Notes: a model not told the origin generated them from the sequence alone. 64,000 nucleotides of DNA from Ariolimax columbianus (GCA_036924085.1 JAVGWX010000009.1:62753012-62817011), one strand, 5' to 3'. Shown: positions 24,601 to 31,756, counted from the stretch's first letter. Numbers and translations are program-made.

Positions 24601-26888
24601 TATGAATGGCTCTGTTCGCAAACATACTTCCTGCTATGACCAATTTGGTTTCTGCACAAAAATCTACAAACCATTCTCCGTTTTCTTTTAGGACTCCTAG
24701 TCCCTCCCTCCCCATGATTTACTCATATCCCACGTTGTAATGTCCTATTTTTGCGTTGAAATCTCCCATTAGTATGGTAATTTCACTCCTTCCTGTCTCC
24801 TCCTCTAGTTGCTGTAATCTGCTGTAGAAAACCTCTTTAACTGTTTCTTCCTTTTTATTTGTTGAGTCATATCCCTGAATTATATTTAGTTTAACCTTCT
24901 TATTCTTTGTTCGAAATGTAGCCGTCAACAGTCGTGATCCGGCCGCTCTCCACTCTATGAGGGTACTATTGGTCTCTGCTGAGAGCATTAGGGCCACTCC
25001 CTCTGTGTGTGGTGCATTTTTCTTTTCCTCGTGTCCTGAGTATATCACAGTCTCCCCTGTTGCCAATAGTACCTTTCCTGGCTGAGTCCATCTAGTCTCA
25101 CTCAGCCCAAGTATACTAATGCCATACCGCTTCCTCTCTCTTGCAATCTGCGCTGTCTTCCCCCTCCTTCCACATTGTTCTAATATCCCAGGTGCTGAGT
25201 CTGGAAGTCTTCCTTGTCGAAAGAACGGCATTCCAGCTTCCGGGTTTGGCTGAGCTGCGTCACGTCATAGGCCCTGCTGAGGGGACCTTTCCCTTCAAGA
25301 ACGGCTTTTGGTTTGTTTTGGTTGTTTTTGTAGCAATTGTTTTTTGACAAGGTGGGGTAGCTGGCCCTATGCTCACCCTTCCTCCTTTCTACTCCGGGCT
25401 TAGGACCGGCCATGGCGGAGATGAAGGCTAACTCAGTACCAAAAAATGCCTGCTGAAGTCAGATGTGTCGGACCGAAAGGTGCAAATATCACATTCAAGC
25501 TGTAAACTATGACACACCGCATTCCGTTCTACGAACTACATCCTGCTGCTTGCAAAGCTCTTTTCAGAATTGGTAGCGGGAGTTTGAGAACGAACTAAGA
25601 AGAAACGCTATAGAGGCATGGATTGAAAATAGCATAACCACACAGATGGCACAAAAAAGATTGCACACACCTTTCAGGTTACAATGTTACTCCCTTTTTT
25701 AGCCCAGGTAGCACACAGGCATAATGGAAAAACATATTATTCTTCGCCGTTTATTCTGATATATGTTATAACTTTACAGCAAGGCTGCGATATCTTCCTT
25801 CTTTCTGCCCAACACATTTAGTTTTTGTTGGTATTTTTTGGTGCCGAGTTTACCTTTCTATTCTCTTAAGCAGACAACACTAGTGCAACCAATAAGTTTA
25901 TTATTTCTATATACTTCTTAAAGGGATTGATCCCCATGTGGAACAGGGGGCTAGAATCCAGAACACATTCTACAGGAATGCCCACTTTATAGTTCAATGA
26001 GTTGCCAGACCTGACCAGAGAGTGCAGAGCTGAGGTAAAAGCTGTTGGGTAGCTGCTCTGACCTGGTGAAGACTACAGATGTCATCATAGCGACTTGCCT
26101 ACAGAAATTGCGTGACCGAAGGATCCTGAAAATGCAGAGAAGAAGAATGTTAGTTATAGTCCAGAATTAGTCTCCTCGGTTCTCTCCCTTGATCTCTCCT
26201 TCTTATCTTTAAACACATAAACATTCAGTGCAGTGTTCTTGTGGGATTTGTGTGCAGTTATGGCTGACTGTGCATCAGATAGTATCACAATATTCTAATG
26301 CATATGATTTTTTGTGCTTTTGATTCTTAATGTAGTACTCTTAGTTTATGCATTGTTTCCAAGCCATGAAGTAGGGCTAATTATACAACTACCTAATAAA
26401 TTACCCTATCAAATTAATTTGTGGTGTTTCACACAGTTTATTAATAGATGAAACTGTTTCTTCTACAGCGACCTGCCCAGATTGTGATTCAGCAGCAGCC
26501 CAGTCCATTTGCTCCTCCCTCCTCACCATTCCTGACCCCGACCCCTACCCTTGCACCACTCACACCACGCCCCCTCACATCTTTACCGTCTACCCCAACT
26601 GGTTTAGGGCAGAAGTTTGTCATCGTTTCCCAGGCACGGTCCACAGCTCCAGTAACCCAATCAGCATCCATCACTCCTGTTGTGAAATTTCTCAACCCTC
26701 AGACAACCACTGTCACCTCCGCCAACACAGGCGCCCCTCAAAAAATTGTAGTGATACAAGGTGATCCGAAATCTGATGAAGTGGGTGTCAGCATGCCTGC
26801 AGCTGTCTTGGGTGCGTCCACATCACTGATTAAACCACTTGTGACATCCAGCACAGGTAGTAACATTACTGGGAAGGAAACATTATAG
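3194..26888 (+). CDS. TAF6: TAF6, transcription initiation factor TFIID subunit 6 (3' part, seven exons)
   Basis: Coding exons are 3194-3259, 4374-4553, 6856-6980, 12353-12485, 14602-14724, 21342-21530 and 26469-26888. Spliced, they give about 411 residues with no internal stop. TAF6 is a nuclear subunit of TFIID (some forms serve SAGA). It pairs with TAF9 through an N-terminal histone fold, and its middle region forms HEAT repeats. The sequence shows the family's HEAT region: [15 protein letters not shown], then [20 protein letters not shown], then [20 protein letters not shown], then [13 protein letters not shown] Thr/Pro/Ser-rich tail with KFVIVSQ and KIVVIQGD blocks follows. The first exon here matches the point just before the HEAT domain, so the histone-fold exons are missing and should lie left of base 1. 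Introns are loaded with retrotransposons. Family assignment is firm; exon borders rest on reading frame plus GT-AG sites. Confidence 0.93.
3651..3918 (-). mobile_element. SINE B, tRNA-derived, with a 43-base poly(A) tail
   Basis: Reading the minus strand: head TAAGTGACACGGCTCACAA, B box GGTTCGATCCC, then GAAGCAAACCCTTAG, core ATGCATGCTGAAGTCGGATG, GCGCAAAATAAAAACC and a long A tail (T run 3651-3693 on +). It lies in the first TAF6 intron of the window. Confidence 0.85.
4374..4553 (+). CDS. TAF6: TAF6 exon (HEAT domain)
   Basis: Sixty codons run from [19 protein letters not shown] to NQTLYLDKY. The acceptor is ccacag and the donor is tat|gtaagt. It contains the most conserved TAF6 block, [20 protein letters not shown]. 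Both junctions are phase 0. Confidence 0.93.
5023..5330 (-). mobile_element. SINE A2 copy
   Basis: The + strand begins (TTC)n, then shows the reverse complement of the A2 variant: CCAGGCTGCATGGCTGCAG, GTTTCCAGGG and a GTCAACTCATGGGCTGC end. Copies in the other orientation lie at 49092, 50005 and 50366. Confidence 0.7.
5538..5800 (-). mobile_element. SINE A, diverged copy
   Basis: Reverse complement of SINE A from the CTTCTTC tail through TTTGCAAGTAGCAGGATG, CTTTCGGTCCGACACATCC and CCAGGATCACCATGTGGA to GCAGCTCATGCACTG, with internal deletions. Confidence 0.8.
5922..6547 (+). mobile_element. SINE A carrying a nested SINE B
   Basis: SINE A starts GAGATCAAGATGCTGAGCAG and ends GAACAAAGAAGAAGAAGAA. 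It is flanked by the 10-base duplication TTATGTAAAA at 5912-5921 and 6548-6557. SINE B lies inside it near its 3' end. Confidence 0.88.
6244..6509 (-). mobile_element. SINE B nested in SINE A
   Basis: Minus-strand SINE B with B box GGATTCGATCCCC (one extra base against other copies) and A-rich tail. It is flanked by a 13-base duplication with one mismatch, GTAGCGAGAGATT (6231-6243) and GTAGTGAGAGATT (6510-6522), which is SINE A sequence. Confidence 0.88.
6856..6980 (+). CDS. TAF6: TAF6 exon (HEAT domain)
   Basis: The exon encodes [19 protein letters not shown], then [20 protein letters not shown], ending ICR. The acceptor is cctcag and the donor is cg|gtaagt. It ends two bases into the final Arg codon, which the next exon completes (phase 2). 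A SINE target-site duplication begins only 20 bases after the donor. Confidence 0.93.
7012..7281 (-). mobile_element. SINE B near a TAF6 splice donor
   Basis: Minus-strand SINE B with a perfect 12-base duplication, TATTAACCATTT, at 7000-7011 and 7282-7293. The left duplication begins 20 bases after the TAF6 exon ending at 6980. Confidence 0.88.
7330..7460 (+). repeat. AT-rich interspersed repeat with a tRNA-like start
   Basis: GCGTAGCTCAGTAGG at 7341 looks like a tRNA A box but lacks a B box. The AT-rich part (AATAAAATTG...AATATTAAACAAATT, CTATGACAT) recurs at 11195-11440. Confidence 0.45.
7500..10975 (-). mobile_element. RNase-H-bearing LINE (I/Nimb-like), decayed
   Basis: Minus-strand order: 10974-10627 endonuclease start ([31 protein letters not shown]); 10106-9840 linker; 9639-9400 RT fingers ([14 protein letters not shown]...IPDQWW); LHADDFVM at about 8910 (catalytic RT motif); 8871-8527 thumb; 8160-7860 RNase H ([27 protein letters not shown]) continuing [10 protein letters not shown] near 7820; then a C-terminal tail at 7690-7500 (EHILQECQ...LWGSRSDL). 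Frameshifts and stops break every segment, so it is inactive. The endonuclease catalytic region at 10150-10620 is badly decayed. Confidence 0.82.
11195..11440. repeat. AT-rich repeat with a tRNA-like head on the minus strand
   Basis: Minus strand from about 11370 reads CTAGTGTAGTGGTAGAGC and GGTTCAACTCCCGC, matching A and B boxes of a tRNA. The acceptor stem does not pair, so this looks like a tRNA-derived SINE head, not a tRNA gene. The rest resembles 7360-7460. Confidence 0.5.
11447..11798 (+). mobile_element. SINE A, near full length (352 bp)
   Basis: Starts GAAGATGCTGAGCAGCACAT and ends GAACGAAGAAGAAGAGAAGA. A perfect 12-base duplication, GAAACAACAAAT, lies at 11435-11446 and 11799-11810. 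This is one of the two best reference copies of the family. Confidence 0.9.
12353..12485 (+). CDS. TAF6: TAF6 exon (HEAT domain)
   Basis: The first base completes the split Arg codon. The exon then reads [20 protein letters not shown] through [14 protein letters not shown]. The acceptor is atccag and the donor is gag|gttgag. The exon's 3' end and donor are repeated in a tandem copy 180 bases downstream, so a second, decoy donor exists at about 12666. Confidence 0.92.
12451..12811 (+). repeat. Tandem duplication of the end of a TAF6 exon and adjoining intron (two 180-bp copies)
   Basis: Bases 12451-12630 and 12631-12811 align along their length with scattered mismatches and a one-base shift. 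Copy 1 holds the last about 35 bases of the TAF6 exon and its donor. Copy 2 repeats the same GGGAGTTGGGTCCAGAG|GTTGAG context but lacks the exon's start. Copies then share CCTGCAGTACAT and end in TAAATAG. Copy 2 is intronic as annotated. Confidence 0.9.
12830..13000 (-). mobile_element. Possible mariner-like transposase C-terminal remnant
   Basis: Minus-strand translation gives [11 protein letters not shown] followed by I-x-VFKF, resembling the mariner transposase ending (KCLNxxGxYVEK). Stops and frameshifts are present and no terminal inverted repeats were seen. It could be chance. Confidence 0.4.
13769..13928 (-). mobile_element. SINE A, 5'-truncated copy
   Basis: Reverse complement of the 3' half of SINE A, from CTTCTTCTGCGTTCGC to CCGTCTTCGGCAGGG. 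The 8-base duplication TTATGTTC lies at 13761-13768 and 13929-13936. Confidence 0.85.
14233..14560 (-). mobile_element. SINE D copy
   Basis: Shares AAAGTAAAGTAGCCCATA-type sequence, GATCTCACATTTCAAAGGC and CTCTCCCTC with 2758-3030. The right end (minus strand: GTAGAGTAGTTAGTATACTA, GGTTTGAACCTCGG) is a tRNA-like head. Confidence 0.6.
14602..14724 (+). CDS. TAF6: TAF6 exon (HEAT domain)
   Basis: Forty-one codons read [20 protein letters not shown] to [10 protein letters not shown]. The acceptor is tttcag and the donor is ttg|gtaatg. It corresponds to the human VIKTLILPRL...GERI...DHVQSLLLK segment. Both junctions are phase 0. Confidence 0.9.
15474..15643 (+). mobile_element. SINE A, internally deleted
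   Basis: Head GAGCAGCTCATGACCTGCA through CCACGCGGTGATCCTGGA jumps directly to CTACATTCTGCTACTTAAG and the GAATGAAGAAGAAGA tail. The core domain is missing. Confidence 0.8.
15645..15855. repeat. Repeat E fragment
   Basis: GGGTGAATCTTCAAATCCAA, TTTCCAAAAGTCTAAAA and CTACAATCAAATGAGCA also occur at 45860-46010, and more weakly at 52725-53290. It ends where the inverted LINE half begins. Confidence 0.6.
15858..17620 (-). mobile_element. Inverted 5' half of an RTE-like LINE: endonuclease ORF
   Basis: A 491-codon minus-strand frame (17327-15852) encodes an N-terminal extension and an APE-type endonuclease: [27 protein letters not shown] (usual SETR Glu is Lys here), [38 protein letters not shown], and [16 protein letters not shown] with CWTDHRLV, which holds the catalytic Asp-His pair. 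This domain is often annotated 'craniofacial development protein 2-like'. Upstream 5' UTR-like sequence runs to about 17620, starting AAGATGGCGCCGGACATGG on the minus strand. The RT half follows on the opposite strand, so the two parts make one insertion with an inverted 5' segment. The endonuclease frame is open, but the SETR change argues against activity. Confidence 0.88.
17605..19940 (+). mobile_element. RTE-like LINE, 3' half: reverse transcriptase and zinc-finger tail
   Basis: Frames at 17605-18054 and 18093-19889 encode [96 protein letters not shown] (catalytic), [27 protein letters not shown] and a C-terminal C2H2-like [20 protein letters not shown]. It is broken by a frameshift near 18055, in-frame stops at about 18750 and 18990, and a double frameshift near 19280-19350. 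The end is a short (TTA)n tract at about 19928, as in RTE-type elements. Related fragments lie at 27860-28553, 30372-31138 and 31757-32295. Confidence 0.92.
20130..21145 (-). mobile_element. piggyBac-like DNA transposon remnant
   Basis: Minus strand: the transposase start at about 20893 reads MTFNFLQNL then an acidic stretch ([19 protein letters not shown]). Then come [17 protein letters not shown] remains at about 20510 and [20 protein letters not shown] at about 20440, a hallmark of piggyBac transposases. The right end reads, outward-in, TTAA then CCCATTCAATCCCAG, matching the TTAA target and CCC start of this superfamily. Two GC-rich direct repeats (about 36 bp) lie at 21053-21136. Stops and deletions disable it. 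The left terminus was not found. Confidence 0.72.
21146..21234 (+). pseudogene. Truncated duplicate of the TAF6 exon at 21342
   Basis: These 89 bases repeat 21333-21421: TTAATGTAG acceptor, then codons [20 protein letters not shown] and VAYGYL, with only a few substitutions. The copy stops inside the exon and has no donor; the frame then meets a stop shortly after. The intact exon follows 187 bases later. The duplicate begins exactly at a TTAA next to a piggyBac-like end. Confidence 0.88.
21342..21530 (+). CDS. TAF6: TAF6 exon (end of HEAT domain)
   Basis: Sixty-three codons start [20 protein letters not shown] and include [10 protein letters not shown], which resembles the family's EFGSLGPLL motif. 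The acceptor is ttaatgtag and the donor is actcag|gtaagt. The first 80 bases, plus the acceptor, occur again 187 bases upstream as a truncated copy. Confidence 0.88.
21590..21885 (+). mobile_element. LINE C-terminal fragment
   Basis: Mixed frames give [18 protein letters not shown]-like sequence, WLRRIE-like sequence, KRTLTGG and WISHTLK, the RT C-terminal pattern also seen at 34010-34330 and 22742-22389. It is heavily decayed. Confidence 0.5.
22380..25413 (-). mobile_element. Nearly full-length LINE (endonuclease plus reverse transcriptase), decayed
   Basis: Minus-strand order: upstream frame from 25413; endonuclease 25231-24719 ([41 protein letters not shown]); linker 24496-24110; 24045-23821 ([13 protein letters not shown], [11 protein letters not shown]); RT with GFRQ-x-RSCIDQI-like near 23460, [13 protein letters not shown] near 23090, and the C-terminal [20 protein letters not shown] at about 22560. 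The C-terminal pattern is shared with 1-236, 240-590 and 48715-48945. Frameshifts split it into at least five pieces. Confidence 0.85.
25421..25608 (+). mobile_element. SINE A, 5'-truncated copy
   Basis: Starts at AAGGCTAACTCAGTACC, holds the core ATGCCTGCTGAAGTCAGATG and GGACCGAAAGGTGCAAATA, and ends GAACTAAGAAGAAAC. It abuts the 5' end of the LINE at 22380-25413. Confidence 0.8.
25940..26155 (+). mobile_element. LINE 3' end fragment
   Basis: Nucleotide match (in the + orientation) to the minus-strand end of the LINE at 7500-7700: GAACACATTCTACAGGAATG, GGTGAAGACTACA and GAAAATGCAGAGAAGAAGAA. It holds only the C-terminal tail region. Confidence 0.75.
26469..26888 (+). CDS. TAF6: TAF6 last exon (Pro/Thr/Ser-rich tail and stop)
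   Basis: After acceptor ttctacag the frame reads [19 protein letters not shown], then a Pro/Thr/Ser-rich stretch with [20 protein letters not shown] and [11 protein letters not shown]. It ends [10 protein letters not shown] and a TAG stop. Low-complexity tails with short KFIV-type blocks are normal for TAF6. An upstream in-frame ATG at 26448 lies in the intron and is probably not used. Both sides of the junction are phase 0. Confidence 0.88.
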   Translation, partial: RPAQIVIQQQPSPFAPPSSPFLTPTPTLAPLTPRPLTSLPSTPTGLGQKFVIVSQARSTAPVTQSASITPVVKFLNPQTTTVTSANTGAPQKIVVIQGDPKSDEVGVSMPAAVLGASTSLIKPLVTSSTGSNITGKETL

Positions 26889-26950
26889 CGTGTGTTAAAG
26901 ACATTTTCATCAAGTTCAACCAGCATATAAACTCTGCATTGTTATGTTGA

Positions 26951-26956
26951 AATAAA
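26951..26956 (+). terminator. Poly(A) signal of TAF6
   Basis: A canonical AATAAA lies 63 bases after the TAF6 stop codon, in AT-rich sequence with a T-rich stretch at about 26985-27010. This fits a short 3' UTR. The cleavage site itself cannot be read from the sequence. Confidence 0.6.
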
Positions 26957-27049
26957 ATATATACAGAATACATCTGCTTGCCTGTGTTTTTATTTTTTTA
27001 ATTTTTTTTGGGTTACTGATATGAATAGTTGCTGCTAGCATCTGAGAAG

Positions 27050-27380
27050 TAGAGTGGTTGTAGCACATGCATTTCATGTAAAGGTTCTTGGTTCAATTCC
27101 TAGTCTTGACAATCTCCAGTCTACCATGTTGTTGCTGTTGATTAACTAAATCTGTTGAGCTGTTCACTGTTTTGCAGTCAATGTCAAGTTGAAGAATTTG
27201 CAGGTGTTTACCAAGTTGTAAAGGAGTACCTGACTTACTGGAAGGCAAGGCAGTAAGGAATTGAACTACTAAAAAGCTGACATGCAGTGCAATATTGTCT
27301 TTAGCACTATCTCTGATGGCAGTGCCTGTTATTGGATCACCTTTACTTCTACTAGTTGAAAATAACAAACTGAAATGGAT
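27050..27380 (+). repeat. Possible tRNA-derived SINE
   Basis: GAGTGGTTGTAGCACATGC and GGTTCAATTCC lie 35 bases apart like A and B boxes. No second copy of the following body was recognised in the window, so the family is unproven. Confidence 0.35.
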
Positions 27381-27520
27381 CTATTATCGCACCTGAACAG
27401 AAACAAAATGGAACTTAAATTACGTCCACAATACCTTCATCTTAGACAAAGAACACAAATTAAAACACCTAATAAATCACAACAATTAACACAGACTTGA
27501 CACAAAATATAAATCTCGAA

Positions 27521-27725
27521 CTAAAGATGCAGCTCGGTGAATAAGCTAACAGCAGCAAGGGTAAGTGACCAATAGATGACCACCAAGACCTTGTTCAACC
27601 TGCAAGTGATGGCCCTGGAAACAGACTGCAACCATGCAGCCTGGCTAAAAGAACAGAAATTATTGATGAGGGAAGGCAAACCCAGTTCTAAAAATGTTGT
27701 GCTGAAACTGATTGTGCTTTCTCTG
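27521..27725 (+). mobile_element. SINE A2, partial copy
   Basis: Shows AAGACCTTGTTCAACCTGCA, CCCTGGAAACAGACTGCAA, CCATGCAGCCTGGCTAA and GGCAAACCCAGTTCTAAAAA, the head and middle of SINE A2. The 3' end is lost. Confidence 0.7.
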
Positions 27726-27859
27726 GTCGGAGATTGGTCCATTCTTTTATGTTGTCCTCCCACCTCTTTTTGGAACGACCTCTTCATCGTCTGCCTTGCA
27801 CATTTCCGTGCAGGATTGTATTTGCAAGACCATTTGATATCGATATGTGACCATACCAA

Positions 27860-28553
27860 ACGAGTTTCCTTCTTTTGACAGTTGCCAACGGTAGTGGAGA
27901 TTCAAAGATATGCTGATGCTGATGACTCGATGGCGATTTTATTGTGCGCTGAAAGCTGTCTATGGCCCTGCGTCCCATCGCTCATTTCTTGTTTTCAGTG
28001 CTGACGGCACGGTACTGTTGACCAAAAATGTTCAGATTTTGGAGATCTGGACAAACCATAACTAGCATACCTCAGGCTACTATTAACTAGGGACTTGACC
28101 TTGAGCCTACCAAGGCAGAGGTTATGAAAGCTATCAGCTTGATGTCCAAAGGCAAGGCTCTCAGTTCTTATTCCATCCTGGCAGAGATTTATCAGGCGGG
28201 GGGGGGGGGGGGGGGGGGGGGGGTCTGTGCTTCACCAGGAACTGACTAGACTCTTTGGTTGTATTTGAAATGTCGAGACAGTTCTACAGAAGATGAAAGA
28301 TGCCACAATTGTACATCTGTACAAGCATAAGGACAATCGTCAATCCTGTGACAATTACAGGGGTATCTCCCTGCTGTCGATCACAGGCAAAATTCTGGCC
28401 CGAGTCTTGCTCAACCACCTAAATGGTCACCTTGAGAAGGGTTTACTCCATGAGAGTCACTGTGGTTTTCGTGCGGTCGTGGGGCGGTTGACATGATATA
28501 TGTAGCACGTCAAGTGCAAGAGAAATGTCAAGAACAGAATTGTGGCCTGTACA
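27860..28553 (+). mobile_element. RTE-like LINE, left part of a split copy
   Basis: Frames give LKAVYGPASHRSF, FSADGTVLLTKNVQI, then KDATIVHLYKHKDNRQSCDN, GISLLSITGKILARVLLNHL, HCGFRA and [17 protein letters not shown], the same family as 17605-19940. A run of 26 G lies inside it at 28198-28223. It stops at 28553 where another LINE begins. The continuation is at 30372. Confidence 0.88.
28198..28223 (+). repeat. Poly(G) run of 26 bases
   Basis: Uninterrupted G tract inside the LINE RT coding region, where relatives have a short Gly-Gly-Pro-like stretch. It may be a true slippage expansion or an assembly artefact. Confidence 0.9.
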
Positions 28554-30371
28554 CGGGACGCAGATTTTCGATCCAGAAAAAGGAAGGCAGTATGTTGAAA
28601 GTATTTCCTAGAACTTCTAAACCCAAAGGACACACGGAGATACTCCACTCATACGAGTTCAAGCACAGGAAAAACAGAGCCCAGAATATGATTGCAGGAA
28701 ATTGAACAAGTCCTTTAAAAAAAACATCGTAAAGCTGCAGGAGCGGACGGAATAACTTGCCAGACAATTAAAGCTTGTGGATAACTAGGAGTAAAATGGT
28801 TACATAGAATATTCTCAGCAGGTAGGTAGCAAAAGTAGAGTCCCCGAAGACTGGCCAAAAGCTTTCATTGTACCAATTTGAAAAAACTAAAGGCAACAAA
28901 AAAGAGTGATACCTACCGGGGGATATTGATTCTAAGCCACACAGGAAGACTACCCGAAAATCCTGGAGAAGAGAATTCGGCTGATCCTAGAACCACAGCT
29001 GAGTGGGGCTCAATTTGGTTTCCGACGTGGTAGGAGCTGCACAAGTGTTTTATTCACCCTGAGACAACTAAGCGAAACAAACATCCAATACGATCGGAAA
29101 TTCAACGTCGCTTTCAATAGAGTAGACAGAAATAAACTGTGGGTCATCCTAGACAACTACGGAGTACAGGGGCAGCTATAGAGAATATTATAGCATTGAA
29201 CCAATGTTGCCATAGTATAGTAAGAACAACAGATGGTCTGACCTAAACAAGGGAGATAACAACCGGGGTGAGATAAGGATGTGTGTTGGCACCACTACTC
29301 TTCAACACATTTATGGACAGAATAACGCTGGAGGCCAAATTGGAGGATCTGTCAAGAAAGAAAGGACGTAGACTGATCGGTTAAATGAACTCCTTTTTGC
29401 AGATGATCAATGTCTACCTTACGAGAGTGAAGATCATCTGACTACGCTCAACTCTGTGTGTGAAAGATACAGTATGAGAATTAACATATCCAAAACAAAA
29501 ACTATGCAGATAACAAATCGCCTGAAAATATGAACATTATGGTAGACGGAACCAAGATCAAACAAGTGCAAGAGTTCAAGTACTTGGGCAGTGTTTTCAC
29601 ACAGGATGGAGGTTTAGATAGAGAGATTGAGATCAGGTACTTGGGCAGTGTTTTCACACAGGATGGAGGTTTAGAGAGATTGAGATCAGGTACTTGGGCA
29701 GTGTTTTCACACAGGATGGAGGTTTAGATAGAGAGATTGAGATCAGGTACTTGGGCAGTGTTTTCACACAGGATGGAGGTTTAGATAGAGAGATTGAGAT
29801 CAGGTACTTGGGCAGTGTTTTCACGCAGGATGGAGGTTTAGATAGAGAGATTGAGATCAGGTACTTGGACAGTGTTTTCACGCAGGATGGAAGTTTAGAT
29901 AGAGAGATTGAGATCAGGTACTTGGGCAGTGTTTTCATACAGGATGGAGGTTTAGATAGAGAGATTGAGATCAGGTACTTGGGCAGTGTTTTCATACAGG
30001 ATGGAGGTTTAGATAGAGAGATTGAGATCAGGTACTTGGGCAGTGTTTTCACACAGGATGGAGGTTTAGATAGAGAGATTGAGATCAGGTACATGGGCAG
30101 TGTTTTCACGCAGGATGGAGGTTTAGATAGAGAGATTGAGATCAGGTCCCAAAAAGCAAATGCAATTGCATACGAGTTGTCACCATTATTGAAACATGCT
30201 AACATAAACATGTCCAAAAAAAGAATGCTAATCAATAGCATATTCATGCCAACTCTCTGTTACCAGTGCCAAACATAGACTTTAACAAAAACTCTAGAGA
30301 GAAAGATCACGACATGTGAGATGAGATGCCTCCGGAAAACAATCAACGTAACTAGGAGAGACAGAATGTGA
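28554..30371 (+). mobile_element. LINE nested in an RTE-like LINE, with expanded internal repeat
   Basis: Decayed RT frames: YRGILILSHTGR-like at about 28920, FGFRRGRSCTSVLFTL at about 29020, GCVLAPLLFNTFMDRITLEA at about 29280, LFADDQCL at about 29395 and SKTKTMQITN at about 29495. Then the 57-bp tandem array, then SQKANAIAYELSPLLKHANI, NMSKKRMLINSIFMPTLCYQ and MRCLRKTINVTRRDRM. It is flanked on both sides by RTE-like LINE sequence, so it is nested or joined there. Stops are common. Confidence 0.82.
29581..30146 (+). repeat. 57-bp tandem array (10 copies) inside a LINE RT ORF
   Basis: Each unit encodes YLGSVFTQDGGLDREIEIR (19 residues), a normal segment of the RT thumb. Copies start at 29581, 29638, 29691, 29748, 29805, 29862, 29919, 29976, 30033 and 30090. 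Copy 2 is 53 bases, a 4-base deletion that shifts the frame, so copies 3-10 share one open frame and copy 1 another. Variation between units is limited to a few bases. Confidence 0.97.
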
Positions 30372-31138
30372 CAAATCATCGCGAAGTTTGGCTGCCCATG
30401 CACATTTATTGCGATTGTTCGCCTATTTCATGATGGCTCGTGTACTGCACGAGGGATAATTGTCTGTAGCCTTTCCAGTCACCACTGGTGTCAAATAGGG
30501 TTGTGTTCTGGCCCCGGCACTCTTTAGTATGGTCTTTGCAGCAATGCTCACTGATGCTGTACATGGCGCCGCTACTGGCATGCATATCAGGTACAGGACG
30601 TAGGGTCAGCTGTTAATCCCGAGGCGCCTGAAATCCTACACCAAGGTGGTTGAGGCGACGATCCTGGATCTCCTATTTTGGATCTATTCTGGATCTCCTC
30701 GATTGCGCCCTCAACACTTGCTCCAAAAAAAAAAAAAAATATAGTCCATGAAGACTGAGTTTTTGGCGGTATGCAGTAAATTTAGTCTCACGATCAACAC
30801 TAGGAAAATGAAGATACTCCTCCAGCATGTCCCTCGGGAGCTGTATGTCGAACCAAACATTACTGTACAAAACCAACGTCTACGTGCAGTAGCTAGCTTC
30901 ACCTATCTAGGCAGTTCTCTGACTAGAGGCCAATAACGACTGTGAGGTCAATAACAGGCTTGCTAATGCGAGCTCTGTGTTTAGGAGGCTCTAAGCAAAC
31001 GTCTGGAGGCGACAAGGCATCAGTGTCGCCACCAACGTAAAGGTATATCGTGCTGTGATGTTGTCCACTTTGCTGCATGCCTGTGAGACATGGACAGTGT
31101 ATAGCAAACATGTCAGACAGCTCAATCGTTTTAGAGCA
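30372..31138 (+). mobile_element. RTE-like LINE, right part of the split copy
   Basis: Resumes with IIAKFGCPCTFIAIVRLFHD, VLAPALFSMVFAAMLTDAV, then FSLTINTRKMK, EPNITVQNQRLRAV, FTYLGSSL and QLNRFRAR. About 20 residues between the two parts are missing. Frameshifts and stops are present. Confidence 0.85.
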
Positions 31139-31139
31139 A

Positions 31140-31215
31140 GGTGATGTAAATGTAACTGGTTGTATACAGACACTGCAGGGTCTTCTAAACCAGTATAAAT
31201 ACGTTAAGTTAAGTT
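31140..31215 (+). mobile_element. CR1-like 3' tail fragment
   Basis: GTAACTGGTTGTATACAGAC and AAACCAGTATAAATACGTTAAGTTAAG correspond to the CR1 end (TGCIQTLQGLLNQYKYVKLS-like in shifted frame). Minus-strand copies lie at 690-765 and 35240-35310. Confidence 0.55.
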
Positions 31216-31229
31216 AATAAGAAAATGGT

Positions 31230-31425
31230 AAAGAAGATCCCAAAGAGGGTTGGCACAATCACATATCCCTGCTTCACTCCTCTTGATGGGAAAAGAGTTT
31301 GAAGAAGATCCATCGTATAAGACTAAGCCTTTCATATTACTGTAAAAAGAAATGATCATGCTACGCAATTTTGGGGGACAGTCGATCGTCTCGAGAAGTT
31401 CGAATAGACCATATCTATTAACCTT
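31230..31425 (-). mobile_element. LINE RT fragment
   Basis: Minus strand: LFELLETIDCPPKLRSMIIS, FYSNMKGLVLYDGSSSNSF and PIKRS, then shifted frame with CANPLWD. This is an RT palm segment of another LINE family. Confidence 0.7.
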
Positions 31426-31756
31426 TTTCTTTCTTTTGCGTTCGTTCTTAATCTTCCGCTACCAAACACTGAAAGGGCTTAAGTAGCAGAATGTAGTCCA
31501 GAGAACGGAATGCGTTGTGTCGTAGTTTACAGTTTGACTGCGATATTTGCATCTTTCGGTCCAACACATCCGACTTCAGCAAGCATTTTTTGAGTACCGG
31601 GTTAGCATTCCCTCTTCGATCCTTTCTCCTTAACCAGTCTGCACTGCTGCAGCCTGTTATCCAGGATCACCACGTGGAGATGTAGAAGGGTCTTGGCAGC
31701 TCTGGTTCGCTGGCCCTGGCGCTAGCAGTCAGCTACGGGTCGCTGATCACTGCAGC
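31425..31756 (-). mobile_element. SINE A, near full length
   Basis: Reverse complement from TTTGCGTTCGTTCTTAATC to GTCGCTGATCACTGCAGCTC. It includes CCAGGATCACCACGTGGAGA. It directly abuts an RTE-like LINE fragment on its right. Confidence 0.88.

Noticed and set aside
29581..30146. CRISPR array
   Set aside because: The repeats are contiguous without spacers and lie in a eukaryotic retrotransposon.
29654..30247. 197-codon minus-strand ORF
   Set aside because: It is the reverse shadow of the 57-bp tandem repeat; an array of this period opens several frames at once.
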